Shown piece by piece: positions 21,122 to 32,702 of a DNA stretch of 64,000 nucleotides (the first letter of the stretch is position 1; each line of letters opens with the position of its first letter). The stretch is from assembly GCF_023078275.1 (NCBI RefSeq), contig NC_062979.1, forward strand, positions 23,913,848-23,977,847, given 5' to 3'. Origin of the DNA: Leguminivora glycinivorella (taxonomy: Eukaryota > Arthropoda > Insecta > Lepidoptera > Tortricidae). The notes beneath the pieces were generated by a model. The model made no database searches. It had not been told where the DNA came from and saw only the letters and a list, made by a program, of their open reading frames with translations. Made by a program: the position numbers and the translations under genes.

Positions 21122-21667
21122 AAAAACCGGCCAAGAGCGTGTCGAGCCACGCTCAGTGTAGGGTTCCGTAGTTTTCCGTATATTTCTCAAAAACTACTGA
21201 ACCTATCAAGTTCAAAACAATTTTCCTAGAAAGTCTTTATAAAGTTCTACTTTTGTGATTTTTTTCATATTTTTTAAACTTATGGTTCAAAAGTTAGAGG
21301 GGGGGACGCACTTTTTTTTCCTTTAGGAGCGATTATTTCCGAAAATATTAATATTATCAAAAAACGATCTTAGTAAACCCTTATTCATTTTTAAATACCT
21401 ATCCAACAATATATCACACGTTGGGGTTGGATTGAAAAAAATATCAGCCCCCACTTTACATGTAGGGGGGGGGGGTACCCTAATAAAACATTTTTTTCCA
21501 TTTTTTATTTTTGCACTTTGTTGGCGTGATTGATATACATATTGTAACCAAATTTCAGCTTTCTAGTGCTAACGGTTACTGAGATTATCCGCGGACGGAC
21601 GGACGGACGGACGGACAGACAGACATGGCGAAACTATAAGGGTTCCTAGTTGACTACGGAACCCTAA
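21122..21667 (+). mobile_element. AGGGTTCCGTA-family element, copy 3 (complete)
   Basis: AAAAACCGGCCAAGAGCG at the left and GTTGACTACGGAACCCT at the right. It is nearly identical to 3811-4358 over most of its length, including the G-run and the GGAC microsatellite, so both moved recently or were homogenised. Confidence 0.85.
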
Positions 21668-22884
21668 AAACGATTTACCAAACCCCAGATACATTGCTAT
21701 TAGAACACTCAATATCTAAAAGTAATCGTATTACACTTGTACAAACAACGAGTGCGAAAAACAAGTGAAGAACGAGAAAAATAACAAAACTCGGTAAAGT
21801 TACCGCCAAGTTCGGGACATCTGTCGCGAAGCTTGCGGCCAAGTTTCTACCAATCAATTTACTGGTTTCCTGTTTGTTTTATTTACTTTCTAGTGCCTTT
21901 ACTATGAGTTTTTGGCGATTTAGAATATTATGTTACTCGATTGCATAAAAATGTATCTTGGAAAATTATATTGCATGGAGATAGTGAACGGCACCTCGAT
22001 TATGGTCTTACAAGAATTAAAACTTATATGAATTTCCTATGACGTTTCCATTACAGAGTAAAGTATTTTAACTTCATAAATATTTATTTATAAGTCACAT
22101 AGAGCGGGTTTAAACACACTCTCGAAACGATTGTGTTGCGTTGATACGTCTAGGTTAGGCCGGAGTAAGACAACATGCCAAATAAAAACAAGCATGGAAA
22201 AGTACTGTTTTTGTCAAATCTCCTATTTAATGACTTGTTTTAATAATTATGTAAATAGCCAACCGTATCCGAAATATGTTTGTAAGATGTCACAGTAATA
22301 AAATACCGATGTCAGTGATGATTGCCATGAACACACCATTGCTGACTGATCACTTTCATTTTAAAAACAGATCCAAAAACTGTAATTGGTATCAGGTAGA
22401 AAGGCTTGCATGACAATACAATATACATGTACATTATTCCATTTTTTCTTTCTTGCCCTGTACCGTTACCATGGGCTGCCCAAGTGAGAGCCGTATTACT
22501 TTACTCAGAAAGTAAGTGAGTTTACATTTGTTTACAATATATTGTGCCTAACTTCACGCCAAAGAAGCTGCTTCTATCCCTTTCTAAGTTTATCAATAAA
22601 CGGAAAAAGAACTAAAGGCGAATGCTACGCCTCTGGTGTTTACGCGATGGAACTAAAATCATAAGTAAATGTAATTTACCTATCGAAATCTGTCAATATA
22701 GGGTCTACTGCAAATTTCGAAACATACGCACTGAGGTATTCTTTCTCTTTCACTTTATACTGATAAGAGTAAAAGAGACGCATGTCCACATTTCGATAAC
22801 TTCGGTATTCGGTAGTAGGCCTCAAACCATAGGCCAAGTCAATCTGACGTGACATTTCTGTCAAGTTATACAAAAATCAAACGG
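21668..22884. other. No recognised feature
   Basis: 1.2 kb of AT-rich DNA. Short open frames near 22.6-22.9 kb on both strands match nothing I know. Confidence 0.45.
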
Positions 22885-23395
22885 AATTTTCACGATTATA
22901 TTTGCAGTTTTAAAAAAAATTATGACTAACATATTGCATTAATTTATAATATAACGTGAAATTCAAGATTAGCTAAAATTGAATAAAAAGATAAACCAGT
23001 GAACAAATCAAATAAGAGTTATTTTTGGCCATCATTTTGTACTATTTACAATTGAGATGATTATATTGCTCAAAGCAGTTTTTGGTTTCAGAAAGATGAC
23101 GGAAGCTATGATTGAAATCAATATTTCCGAACAAACCCGTATGGTATTCAGTCAACATGGAAGATGGTTCAATTGATATTAATACTGTGGCACTGTGGCA
23201 GTTACGCTACTCAAAACCTTAGGGCAGCAGAGGGGAGCAGTACCAATTTATAGGTGTTTTTGTTACGCGATGCACTTAATGGTATTATTGGCGATGATCA
23301 TCACAGGTATATGTATAGAAGTGCTTCAATAAAGGAAAAAACCTCAACTCCAAAAAATAATCCTGTTACTAAAATAAAGTATTTCATTAATTGAC
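22885..23395 (+). repeat. Left arm of a 500-bp inverted duplication
   Basis: The stretch from AATTTTCACGATTATATTTG through AATAAAAAGATAAACCAGTG and CGTATGGTATTCAG to AATAAAGTATTTCATT is matched inverted at 25565-26066, at very roughly 80 percent by eye with indels. Open frames in the two arms are in different registers, so coding is unproven. Confidence 0.75.
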
Positions 23396-23478
23396 TTTGT
23401 TTATTTCTGATGTTCTCGAGTAGTAAAGAAATAGAAATATTTTTACAGAAAAAGGGTACATAGCATCTTATATAGAAT

Positions 23479-23945
23479 TAGCTTTTGCCCGCGGTTTCGC
23501 TCGCGTACTAAAAGAATTCTTATTCAAACATATACAAATAATAAAATTTTCATTTGGATCCGTAGGTTTCTAAACGCAGACAAACGTCTGCATAGAAAGT
23601 CACTTTCTATGCAGACGTTTGTCTGCGTTTTTTTCGATTACTCATATTACTATTGTTTTTAAAAAAGAAATGCTTGCAGTGGTTGTACAAATGTTACACA
23701 GCGACCACAGCGTAGGTAGTAGGTACGAGTAGGTATGTATTCTATATACACTGAGGGAACTACATATTGTACAACAGAACTCACATAGCTCCGTATCTCG
23801 GCACTATTGTCGGTGGGTAAAAAGTACTTTCTCGCATTATCGTTTACAATTACCGATTGCCGACCGATTACCCCTATCGGCCCTATCCCTAGCTATCCCT
23901 AACCCTACCCTTATCCCTATCCCTATTAGGGTTTGCTCCCGGGAA
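23479..23945 (+). mobile_element. Hexanucleotide-bearing element, short copy
   Basis: Starts TTAGCTTTTGCCCGCGG, then TTTTCATTTGGATCCGTAGG, GACCACAGCGTAGGTA, TCGGTGGGTAAAAAGTAC and GCCGACCGATTA, ending in a short degenerate CCTATC array. The same order is at 57432-58200, where the array is greatly expanded. Confidence 0.75.
23573..23632. repeat. Near-perfect 29-bp hairpin with a 1-base loop
   Basis: AAACGCAGACAAACGTCTGC then ATAGAAAGT, a single C, and the exact complement. The paralogous copy near 57.51 kb has no such palindrome at this point, so it arose after the copies split. Confidence 0.85.
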
Positions 23946-24023
23946 ATACCGGTACCGAAAGTACCGGGAATTCCCAGGATTTTCAGCCAAGCAAAGAACC
24001 GGGAAATGAACTTGAAGGCTGTT

Positions 24024-24543
24024 TTAAGACGATACGGTAGGGGTCAATTCTCCATACAAACGCTCTCGACTATTTCCTCCCTGGTTTTTGAAGATAGAGC
24101 AATGATTTTTTCAACACAGATTTTTATTATTTTTATCTGTGTCGGACTGTTTTGATTTTTTTGATATTCTGCTTTTTAAAGATTCTAGAGCCAATCAAAA
24201 AATTCCAAAAACGGCCTTTTTCATTGTGGCGCAAAAAAAGGTGTGATACTCAAGATTGGTAACATATAACCAAAAAAGCTAAACGGTCCGACATAGATTA
24301 TTTCGTTTTTATTCAGATTCTAAAACTTCGTTCCGATTGATTAAGTTTTGAAGGAGGAAAGAGTCGAGAGCGGAACCTCGATTTTAAAGATTTTTTTGAA
24401 ATATCTTTTGACTGAGTTGTTCTTAATGGAAAATTTTTTTTCGATAAATCTAGTTAATAACACTTGTATATTTAACTAAAATTCCCAAGTTGAAAGGGGG
24501 GCACCTTTCCATTTTAGCATTTTCGCTACCGTATCCTCTTAAA
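24024..24543. mobile_element. MITE-like element with GATACGGTAG ends
   Basis: TTTTAAGACGATACGGTAG at the left, CTACCGTATCCTCTTAAA at the right. Inner sequence is AT-rich with no open frame. Just before it, ACCGGTACCGAAAGTACCGG suggests another partial element. Confidence 0.55.
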
Positions 24544-24702
24544 CCCTATAATTTATAAATTTATTATGCACACTATTGGTGCTTTGTAAATAATTTGTAA
24601 TTGTTCAAAAATACTTCTTTTCATTCATAAAACATTGTATTGTGTAGTTACTAAATAGTCATAAGTTTAGCATTTCAATATGTGCAATATTGCTTTTATT
24701 AT

Positions 24703-24970
24703 TGACGACCGGTCTGGCTCAGTCGGTAGTGACCCTGCCTGCTGTGCCGCGATCCTGGGTTCGAATCCCGGTTAGGGCATTTATTTGTGTGATGAGCACA
24801 GATATTTGTTCTTGAGTCATGGGTGTTTTCTATGTATATAAGTATGTATTTATCTATTTAAGTATGTATATTGTCGCTTAGCACCCATAGTACAAGCTTT
24901 GCTTATTTTGGGGCTAAGTTGATCTGTGTAAGGTGTCCCCCAATATTTATTTATTTTATTTATTTATTTA
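24703..24970 (+). mobile_element. SINE-B, copy 1
   Basis: tRNA-derived SINE. A box TGGCTCAGTCGGTAGTGACC, B box GGGTTCGAATCCCGG, then GCATTTATTTGTGTGATGAG, GTATTTATCTATTTAAGTA, CGCTTAGCACCCATAGTAC, GGGGCTAAGTTGATCTGTG and an ATTT-rich tail. Other copies: 31005-31260 and 54345-54582 (minus), 3' part at 51934-52060, head fragments at 15305 and 18325. Confidence 0.88.
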
Positions 24971-25169
24971 TGATTAACAAAGTAATTGTTATTCCTGTAA
25001 TTGTTTCTTCTGCTGTATGTTGTATTAAATATTGTATGTTTGCGCTGATGGCCAAGTTGCCAATGCTCCCAATAAATTAAAAAAAAAAACATTAGCTTTG
25101 TCAATTTTGACACAAGGACTTAGCTGAAATGTCAATCGTTGACGCTTAACCATGGACTTTAAATCTATG
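24971..25169. other. No recognised feature
   Basis: AT-rich, A-run near 25080. Confidence 0.4.
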
Positions 25170-25300
25170 CGCTAAACGCCGATCGAAATTCAGTCTAGCT
25201 CTGTCATGTCAATACGGAAAAGTGATAGAGATAGCTAAGCTACGATAACGATGTTATCATAATCGTTTGTGCATTTGGCTACGTGCCCTGCCAAAAAATT
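25170..25300. mobile_element. GCCGAATGGC-family MITE, decayed
   Basis: CGCCGATCGAAATTCAGTC, GTGATAGAGATAGCTAAGC and TTTGTGCATTTGGCTACGTG match the family with substitutions. Confidence 0.6.
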
Positions 25301-25564
25301 AGATACAATTTTTACTTGTTTCAAAATGCTTTTTCTACTCAATTTTGTATCAAATTATAATCTTCATATACACCCCATAATGGCCTAATCGCCTTCAAAA
25401 GTTCTATACCTTACCTTAGACTTTGTCGTTACCTATGTATGTCGATGTCGTTGTAATTGATGTTTGATATGTACGTAAACGCTGAATTTTAGGTTTTTAG
25501 TTTTCGTCGTCAATTTATTAAATACTTACTGTTACTCAAGAATATTACAAAATAAACAAAATCA

Positions 25565-26066
25565 CAGAATGAGATACTTTATTTCAGTAATAGGATAATT
25601 TTTTTGAAGTTTTTTCCTTTGGTTCACTTCTAATATATACCCACGAGATATGGTGTTATGGTGACTATAGGTACAAGTATTGTGCATGAATTGGTACTGC
25701 CTGCTGCTGTAGGTAATCAGTTGATTCTTAACTGCCTCATTCAGTATCAATTTGAACAATCTTCTACGTTGGGTTTGCTGAATACCATACGGCTTGCATG
25801 GAAATATTGTTTTCAATAATATCTTCTTTTTCTGAAAGCAACCAATATAATCATCTCAACTGTAGCTAAACAGTACAAAATGATGAATAAATATACCTAA
25901 CTCATTACCTTTGTAAAAGTGTCAAGCACTGGTTTCATCACTGGTTTATCTTTTTATCGAACTACTAACTGCTACATTTAAGCTGTTCTTTAATTTCACG
26001 TAATATTATACATTAATACATATTAGTCATAATTGCATTTAAAATTGCAAATATAATCGTGAAAAT
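25565..26066 (-). repeat. Right arm of a 500-bp inverted duplication
   Basis: Reverse-complement partner of 22885-23395. On the minus strand an 80-codon open stretch without an ATG start crosses it. The other arm does not keep that frame. Together the arms bracket about 2.2 kb holding a SINE-B, a hexanucleotide element and a MITE. Confidence 0.7.
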
Positions 26067-26859
26067 GTTGTGGGATTGTTACATAATTTGACAGTGACAC
26101 ATCAGAGTGAATTGGTGGTTTACTTTTACGTTAGTGACTGTCATGATTACTCACGTAAAGTATTGAGTTTTCACTAGAGACTGTCAAATAGTTCTGGTTC
26201 TATTGACTTCATACAATCAGAAAGAGAGCGCCTTAGCTGTAAAGTTAGGAACGTATTAAAAACTCGGAGTAAACACGTTAATAACTTATGGTACCGATGA
26301 AAATTTTAGTACGTGAGCGTTTCCGCTTGGAGCGCTGTTCAGTTTTTCCATACATTTTCCGTAACTCTCACTGAAAACGTAACGTATTTTTTTACTTAAA
26401 AAAGTCATGGTAAGGCTACTGTTAGTATTTTTTCCACACTGTAACCAGTTTTCCTTATCAGTGTAATAGCTTGGCACCGCAGGAGACTGTGGAACTTGGC
26501 CCATAAATCCGTGGCTCTACACGGCCCCTCCATTAGTTACTCGGCTAGTTTTAACAAAGATGTTGGCTGGAAAAGATATGTAATGTAAACTATTAAAAGT
26601 GTAGGTATGTACCTACCGTCTGTTTGAAGCAAGTTCTTTTTCGTGATTTCAGCATTAGCTCCATATAAAAATTGTTCATTATAATCATTATAACTTGATT
26701 TCAAAAGTCATTATACAAAAAAAAAAAGTGGAATTGAGAACCTCCTCCTTTTTTTGAAGTCGGTTAAAAATATGCGTGGTTCTTAAAATTTCACTAAGTA
26801 TCTTAGAATATAAGTCCCATGACTTAATCACATTATTTGGACTAGAAAAGACTTTTCAC
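26067..26859. other. Mostly unrecognised, one repeat end
   Basis: 26722-26768 (AATTGAGAACCTCCTCC then TTTGAAGTCGGTTAAA) is a widespread lepidopteran repeat end. Nothing else is seen. Confidence 0.45.
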
Positions 26860-27290
26860 CACACCAACTGGTAATGGCTTACTTTGCTATTCGAAAACAG
26901 ATAGCAAAGTTGCATTTTATCCACAAGAGTGCAAAGTAATTTCATACAAATTTTAACTTGATGTCTTAAGCTGACTGGTAGAATTTACCTATAAATGATG
27001 ATTATGAATCATAAATATTGAATAAATTGATGGATTTGATTCAATTTGATGTTTTGTAGTATTTTGTTCGTGTTGGTGTGGTGAAAAATTTTGTGTTTCA
27101 CTCGGGGGCAATGTTTGTTTAACTTTCGTGCCTTGAAACCCTCGAAACGTTCAAGATTCCACTTTTTGAACCACTCGCTATGCTCGCGGTTCAATATTGG
27201 AATCTTTCGCTTGCTCGGGCATCAATATTCACCCTACGGTTAAACAACTTTGCCCCCTTGTAAAACAAATAACTATTGTATATCTTATAC
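26860..27290 (+). mobile_element. ACCAACTGGTAA-family element, copy 1
   Basis: CACCACACCAACTGGTAATG, CGAAAACAGATAGCAAAG, CACAAGAGTGCAAAGTAAT, a GTGTTGGTGTGGTGAAAAAT block, then the GAACCACTCGCTATGCTCG terminal region. Same layout at 37115-37480 and, inverted, at 40578-41240. Confidence 0.7.
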
Positions 27291-27456
27291 AAGAAATTAA
27301 GTAATCTTTGCTTTTAGAAGAAATAACTATTTAATCGCTGCAGTTAAACTAACTGGAGGTTAGTGTGAAATTTATTTTCTCATATAACTTCATGTTGCCG
27401 GCCTTTATTAGGAAACGTAACTGGACGACCAAGAAGCTGTGTTTTTATTCTAGATA

Positions 27457-28038
27457 CTAACCCCCTTATCATAAACGTTCACTAAAGTTATCAAGCCAAT
27501 AATAGTTATTTGTTGTACAAGGGGGCAAAGTTGTATTTTAACGCCGAGTGTGGAATTTAAAAACGAGCAAGTGAAAGGATTCTATAGTTGAACCACGAGC
27601 GAAGCGAGTGGTTCGAGAATAGAATCCTGAACTTGCGAGTTTTTTAACACACGAAAAGTAGAATACATTTGCACCCGAGTGTAACACAAAACTTTTCCCT
27701 TCACTATAGCGAGGAAACTACAACACAAAAAATGAGTTTATCACTGCTTCCAGTAGTTCCACAGGTGGTAAATCATCTTTATTACTAGATTCACCTACTT
27801 TTATCAATTTTAAAGCAGTTAATTTGACTTTATTCAAGGTCAAATTACTGTACCCACTAGTGGATAAAATGCGTTTTTACCCGCTGGTATTAAAGGACAA
27901 AACACGTGTTTCCGAGCTAGTATGGGGAAAAGTTCGTTTGTCCCTTTCTATCACACCAATACGTCGGAAAGGGACAAACGAACTTTATCAGCTTGATAAC
28001 TTTAGTGAACGTTTTAACGTTTATGAATAAGGGGGTTA
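27457..28038. mobile_element. MITE with TAACCCCCTTAT ends, carrying a nested 269-bp-family element
   Basis: Outer inverted ends hold TAACCCCCTTATCATAAACG and TTCACTAAAGTTATCAAGC. Inside, 27505-27925 is a minus-strand copy of the 12063-12775 element, joined to a hairpin at 27932-27984 (AGTTCGTTTGTCCCTTTC and complement). Confidence 0.75.
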
Positions 28039-28540
28039 ATGTGGTGATTGGCTAATTTGGTTGTCATTGATTAATAAGGTTGTCATTGATTGACAGCTGG
28101 GAACCATGCAAGGGCAAATTATATCCATCCATCTAAATTCATAAAATCAAAGACTAAAAAAAAAACGGCACACGATAAAAATGTTAAAAGCTGTTTACAT
28201 TAAAGCACGATGTAAAGTATTAAAATGCATAGCTTCTCCAAGTTTGCTCGGCGGGGGAAGTAGCTTATTTTATTAGCGCCTTCCGCCCCCCCCGCCCCAC
28301 GCATGCGCCGTAAATAATGACAGCTCACTCAACTTACCAATTGGAAACACTGAGAATGATGTGGTCATGTTCAGAACAGCGCTTCAAAGATGTGAATACG
28401 ATATCACTGCGATGTCATATCGATAATTTTTTTATTTTTGATACTGACGTATCAATTAATATCTAATCGTTGACGTACATAAATATTCGAATCGGGCCCG
28501 TGGATATCTGCGCTTTAGAAAATAATTTTTAAGAAAAAAA
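28039..28540. other. No recognised feature
   Basis: AT-rich with a GC-rich patch near 28.28 kb (CCGCCCCCCCCGCCCC). No gene. Confidence 0.4.
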
Positions 28541-29698
28541 AACCGTCGCCCTTCTGGTTCTGGTGAAAGCTACTTGCGAATGTTGGATTATGTAGAAATG
28601 TGTAAGTATTTTTTTAAACTGCTTTTAATGCTTTAATTATTAGATGGCAACACAAATGAATATACGTATAACGTTAAGGTTTGAGGAGTTTCCTCAATTC
28701 CTCATGAATCCGATTATATTATAAGAAATCGAAGCTTGACAGACTTTGACTTCAAAACACAATATGCTTAACAAACATAACTAAACAAATGTCACTGTTC
28801 TGAACTTAAATGCATGCTTTTCTTACAAAAATACCAAAGTCACTATGATTGTGCCGTTCAGGTTTGAGGAGTTTGGTTCTGACTATCATCAGCAGTTCCA
28901 CTGCACCAAATGTCACTGTTCTGGACGTAAGTGCATGCTGTTCTTATAAAAATACCAAAGTCACTATAAGCGTGCCGTTCAGATTTGAGGAGTTTGGTTC
29001 TGGCCAGCATCAGCAGTTCCACTGCACCAAATGTCACTGTTCTGGACGAAAGTGCATGCTGTTCTTATAAAAATACCAAAGTCACTATAAGCGTGCCGTT
29101 CAGATTTGAGGAGTTCGGTTCTGACCATCATCAGAAATTCCACTGCACCAAATGTCACTGTTCTGGACGAAAGTGCATGCTGTTCTTATAAAAATACCAA
29201 AGTCACTATAAGCGTGCCGTTCAGATTTGAGGAGTTCGGTTCTGACCATCATCAGAAATTCCACTGCTCCAAATGTCACTGTTCTGGACGAAAGTGCATG
29301 CTGTTCGTATAAAAATTCCAAAGTCACTATAAGCGTGCCGTTCAGATTTGAAGAGTTCCGTTCTGGCCATCATCAGCAGTTCCACGGCACCAAATGTCAC
29401 TGTTCCGTACCTAAATGCATGCTGTTCCTTTAAAAACACAAAAATCACCATATGTATGCCTTTCAGATTTGAGGAGTTCCCTCGATTTCTCCAGGATCCC
29501 ATCAGAACTGGGTTCTGAGAAAAATGGGACCAATCTGTATGTACGAGTATATACATTCAATCAAAAAAAAATAATTTCAAAATCGGTCCAGTAACGACGG
29601 AGATATCGAGGAACAAACATAAAAAAAAATAAAAAAAAATAAAAAAAAAACATACAGACGACTTGATAACCGTCCTTCTTGAGTATGAGGCGACGGTT
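28541..29698 (+). mobile_element. 121-bp-array element A
   Basis: Bounded by AACCGTCGCC (28541) and its complement GGCGACGGTT (29689-29698). After a leader of about 250 bp the 121-bp monomer recurs with TGTCACTGTTC at 28790, 28911, 29032, 29153, 29274 and 29395. A trailer follows with CCTCGATTTCTCCAGGATC, AATCGGTCCAGTAACGACGG and an A-rich stretch. Since 121 is not a multiple of 3 and each unit has a stop, the 68-codon frames seen once per unit are not a gene. Confidence 0.88.
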
Positions 29699-29946
29699 AA
29701 TGAAGGAGCATAACCTAACCACAAAATTAAAATTTTGAAAAAAACCCCGACTGCGACATAATAGACCGATTTTCATGAAACATGGCTAAGAACACTCCCG
29801 GCTAACGCACCTTTCAGACAAAAAAAAACAAATCTAAATCGGGTCATCCGTTCGGGAGCTACGATGCCACAGACAGACACACACACAGACAGACAGACAG
29901 ACACGTCAAACTTATAACACCCCGTCATTTTTGCGTCGGGGGTTAA
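29699..29946 (-). mobile_element. CCCCGACGC-tail element, copy 1
   Basis: ATAACCTAACCACAAAATT, ACCCCGACTGCGACATA, TTTTCATGAAACATGGCTAA, ATCCGTTCGGGAGCTACGAT, a CAGA microsatellite and CGTCATTTTTGCGTCGGGGG. Other copies: 33867-34100 (plus), 44165-44460 (minus), 44939-45100 (plus), 62126-62270 (minus). Confidence 0.75.
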
Positions 29947-30053
29947 AAATGCATGATAACAGAATTAATTTCAGCTTTGATAGCTAGTATACATAGGTAC
30001 TTACTCTAGGAATCATTTGAAGCACTGCTACGATTTCATAAATCTTTATTTCG

Positions 30054-30380
30054 TCATCATCATCATCCTCCTTGCATTATCCCGGCATTTGCCACGGCTC
30101 ATGGGAGCCTGGGGTCCGCTTTGACAACTAATCCCAAGATTTGGCGTAGGCACTAGTTTTTACGAAAGCGACTGCCATCTGACCTTCCAACCCGAAGGGT
30201 AAACTAGACCTCATTGGAATTAGCCCGGTTTCATCAAGATGTTTTCCTTCACTGAAACTGGCAAATATCAAATGACATTTCGCACATAAATTCCGAAAAA
30301 CTCATTGGTGCGAGCCGGGGTTCGAACCTGCTACCTCCGAAACGAAAGTCACACGTACTTACCGCTAGGCTACTGCGCTT
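30054..30380 (-). mobile_element. SINE-A, copy 3, with 17-bp target-site duplication
   Basis: Full-length minus-strand SINE-A flanked by CATAAATCTTTATTTCG (30037-30053) and CATAAATCTTTACTTCG (30381-30397), one mismatch in 17. Confidence 0.92.
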
Positions 30381-30397
30381 CATAAATCTTTACTTCG

Positions 30398-30747
30398 TAT
30401 ACGTATACGATAAATACGTATTACATTACGTATGAAATGTGTCTGTTCAAGTTACACGAAGTCACCTCTGACTTACCTTTACTTACTTCCAAACTTTGTT
30501 GATGAGTTCGATCGATGCAGGCCAACTTTAAGCGGACGTTTCAAATTCAATCATATTCGCTTTCATAGTCCTTTAGTCGAAGCCTTGAGTAATAAGCGAC
30601 AAGCGTCAATAAATATAAAATTAGACATTAAAGTACTTAGGTACCTACATCGTAAGGACATACTGTAATGAGCCTTGAATGGTGCACTTCATTAGCGTCA
30701 AAATCCCTTTGATTGACGGCAAGCGCGTCGTGTCACGAAGTGCATAA
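30398..30747. other. No recognised feature
   Basis: Short open frame at 30.43-30.67 kb without recognisable motif. Confidence 0.4.
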
Positions 30748-30893
30748 GGCCTGATTTAGACGGCGTGCGAACTCGCATGCGATTTTAGTTACATTGCGGG
30801 CTGTTAAGGGTGCATACGATTTTGCACAGCCATCAAATACCGCAATGTAATAAAACTCGTATGCGAGTTCTCGAACCGTCTACATGGGCCCTA
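30748..30893. mobile_element. MITE with GGCCTGATTTAGACGG ends
   Basis: Left GGCCTGATTTAGACGGCGTG and ACTCGCATGCGATTTTAG, right inverted ACTCGTATGCGAGTTC and CGTCTACATGGGCCCTA. Related ends bracket 51057-51905. Confidence 0.75.
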
Positions 30894-30897
30894 ATAG

Positions 30898-30980
30898 AAA
30901 ACGTTCGATCGGCATGGGATCGTATGAGATGTAATGAGTCCAGGTCTTTCTGCCATCTCATTTTTGGTCTGCCTCGGCAT
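30898..30980 (-). pseudogene. LINE reverse-transcriptase C-terminal fragment
   Basis: The minus strand encodes GRPKMRWQKDLDSLH, the G-R-P-x-x-R-W motif typical of the C-terminal tail of RTE-like and related LINE proteins. It is cut on the right by the tail of the SINE-B at 31005. Confidence 0.6.
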
Positions 30981-31004
30981 CTGGTTATTTCTTTTCTTTT
31001 TTCT

Positions 31005-31260
31005 TAAATAAATAAATATTGGGGACACCTTACACAGATCAACTTAGCCCCAAACTAAGCAAAGCTTGTACTATGGGTGCTAAGCGACGATATACATACT
31101 TAAATAGATAAATACATACTTATATACATAGAAAACATCCATGACTCACAGGAACAAATGTCTGTGCTCATCACACAAACAAATGCCCTTACCGGGATTC
31201 GAACCCAGGACCGCGGCTCAGCAGGCAGGGTCACTACCGACTGAGCCAGACCGGTCGTCA
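31005..31260 (-). mobile_element. SINE-B, copy 2
   Basis: Full-length, minus strand, from the AATAAATATT tail to GAGCCAGACCGGTCGTCA at the head. B box complement CCGGGATTCGAACCC. Confidence 0.88.
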
Positions 31261-31317
31261 AAAAAGCCATATGAATGAATATTGTTTCTTTTGCTACATA
31301 ATTTTTAAGAAAAAAAA

Positions 31318-32702
31318 AACCGTCGCCTTTCGGGTTCTGGTGAAAGCTACTTGCGAATGTTGGATTATGTAGAAATGTGTAAGTATTTTTTAAAACTGCT
31401 TTTAATGCTTTAATTATTAGATGGAAACACAAATGAATATACGTATAACGTTAAGGTTTGAGGAGTTTCCTCAATTCCTCATGAATCCGATTATATTATA
31501 AGAAATCGAAGCTTGACAAACTTTGACTTCAAAACATATGCTTAACAAACATAACTAAATAAATGTCACTGTTCTGAACTTAAATGCATGCTTTTCTTAC
31601 AAAAATACCAAAGTCACTATGAGTGTGCCGTTCAGGTTTGAGGAGTTTGGTTCTGGCCATCATCAGCAGTTCCACTGCACCAAATGTCACTGTTCTGGAC
31701 GAAAGTGCATGCTGTTCTTATAAAAATACCAAAGTCACTATAAGTATGCCGTTCAGATTTGAGGAGTTCGGTTCTGACCATCATCAGAAATTCCACTGCA
31801 CCAAATGTCACTGTTCTGGATGAAAGTGCATGCTGTTCTTATAAAAATGGCAAAGTCACTATAAGCGTGCCGTTCAGATTTGAGGAGTTTGGTTCTGGCC
31901 ATCATCAGCAGTTCCACTGCACCAAATGTCACTGTTCTGAACGAAAGTGCATGATGTTCTTATAAAAATACCAAAGTCACTATAAGCGTGCCGTTCAGAT
32001 TTGAGGAGTTCGGTTCTGACCATCATCAGAAATTCTACTGCACCAAATGTCACTGTTCTGGACGAAAGTGCATGCTGTTCTTATAAAAATGGCAAAGTCA
32101 CTATAAGCGTGCCGTTCAGATTTGAGGAGTTTGGTTCTGGCCATCATCAGCAGTTCCACTGCACCAAATGTCACTGTTCTGGACGAAAGTGCATGCTGTT
32201 CTTATAAAAATACCAAAGTCACTATAAGCGTGCCGTTCAGATTTGAGGAGTTCGGTTCTGACCATCATCAGAAATTCCACTGCACCAAATGTCACTGTTC
32301 TGTACGAAAGTGCATGCTGTTCGTATAAAAATACCCAAGTCACTATAAGCGTGCCGTTCAGATTTGAAGAGTTCCGTTCTGGCCATCATCAGCAGTTCCA
32401 CTGCACCAAATGTCACTGTTCCGTACCTAAATGCATGCTGTTCCTTTATTAACACAAAAATCACCATATGTATGCTTTTCAGATTTGAGGAGTTCCCTCG
32501 ATTTCTCCAGGATCCCATCATCAGAACTGGGTTCTGAGAAAAATGGGACCAATCTGTATGTATATACATTCAATCAAAAAAAAATTTTTCAAAATCGGTC
32601 CAGGAACGACGGAGATATCGAGGAACAAACATAAAAAATAAAAAAAATAAAAACATACAGACGACTTGATAACCGTCCTTCTTGAGATATGAGGCGACGG
32701 TT
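31318..32702 (+). mobile_element. 121-bp-array element B
   Basis: Ends AACCGTCGCC (31318) and GGCGACGGTT (32693-32702). TGTCACTGTTC recurs at 31564, 31685, 31806, 31927, 32048, 32169, 32290 and 32411. Monomers alternate between a GGCCATCATCAGCAGTTCC form and a GACCATCATCAGAAATTCC form, so the array is really built of 242-bp dimers. Leader and trailer are nearly identical to those of element A. Confidence 0.9.
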
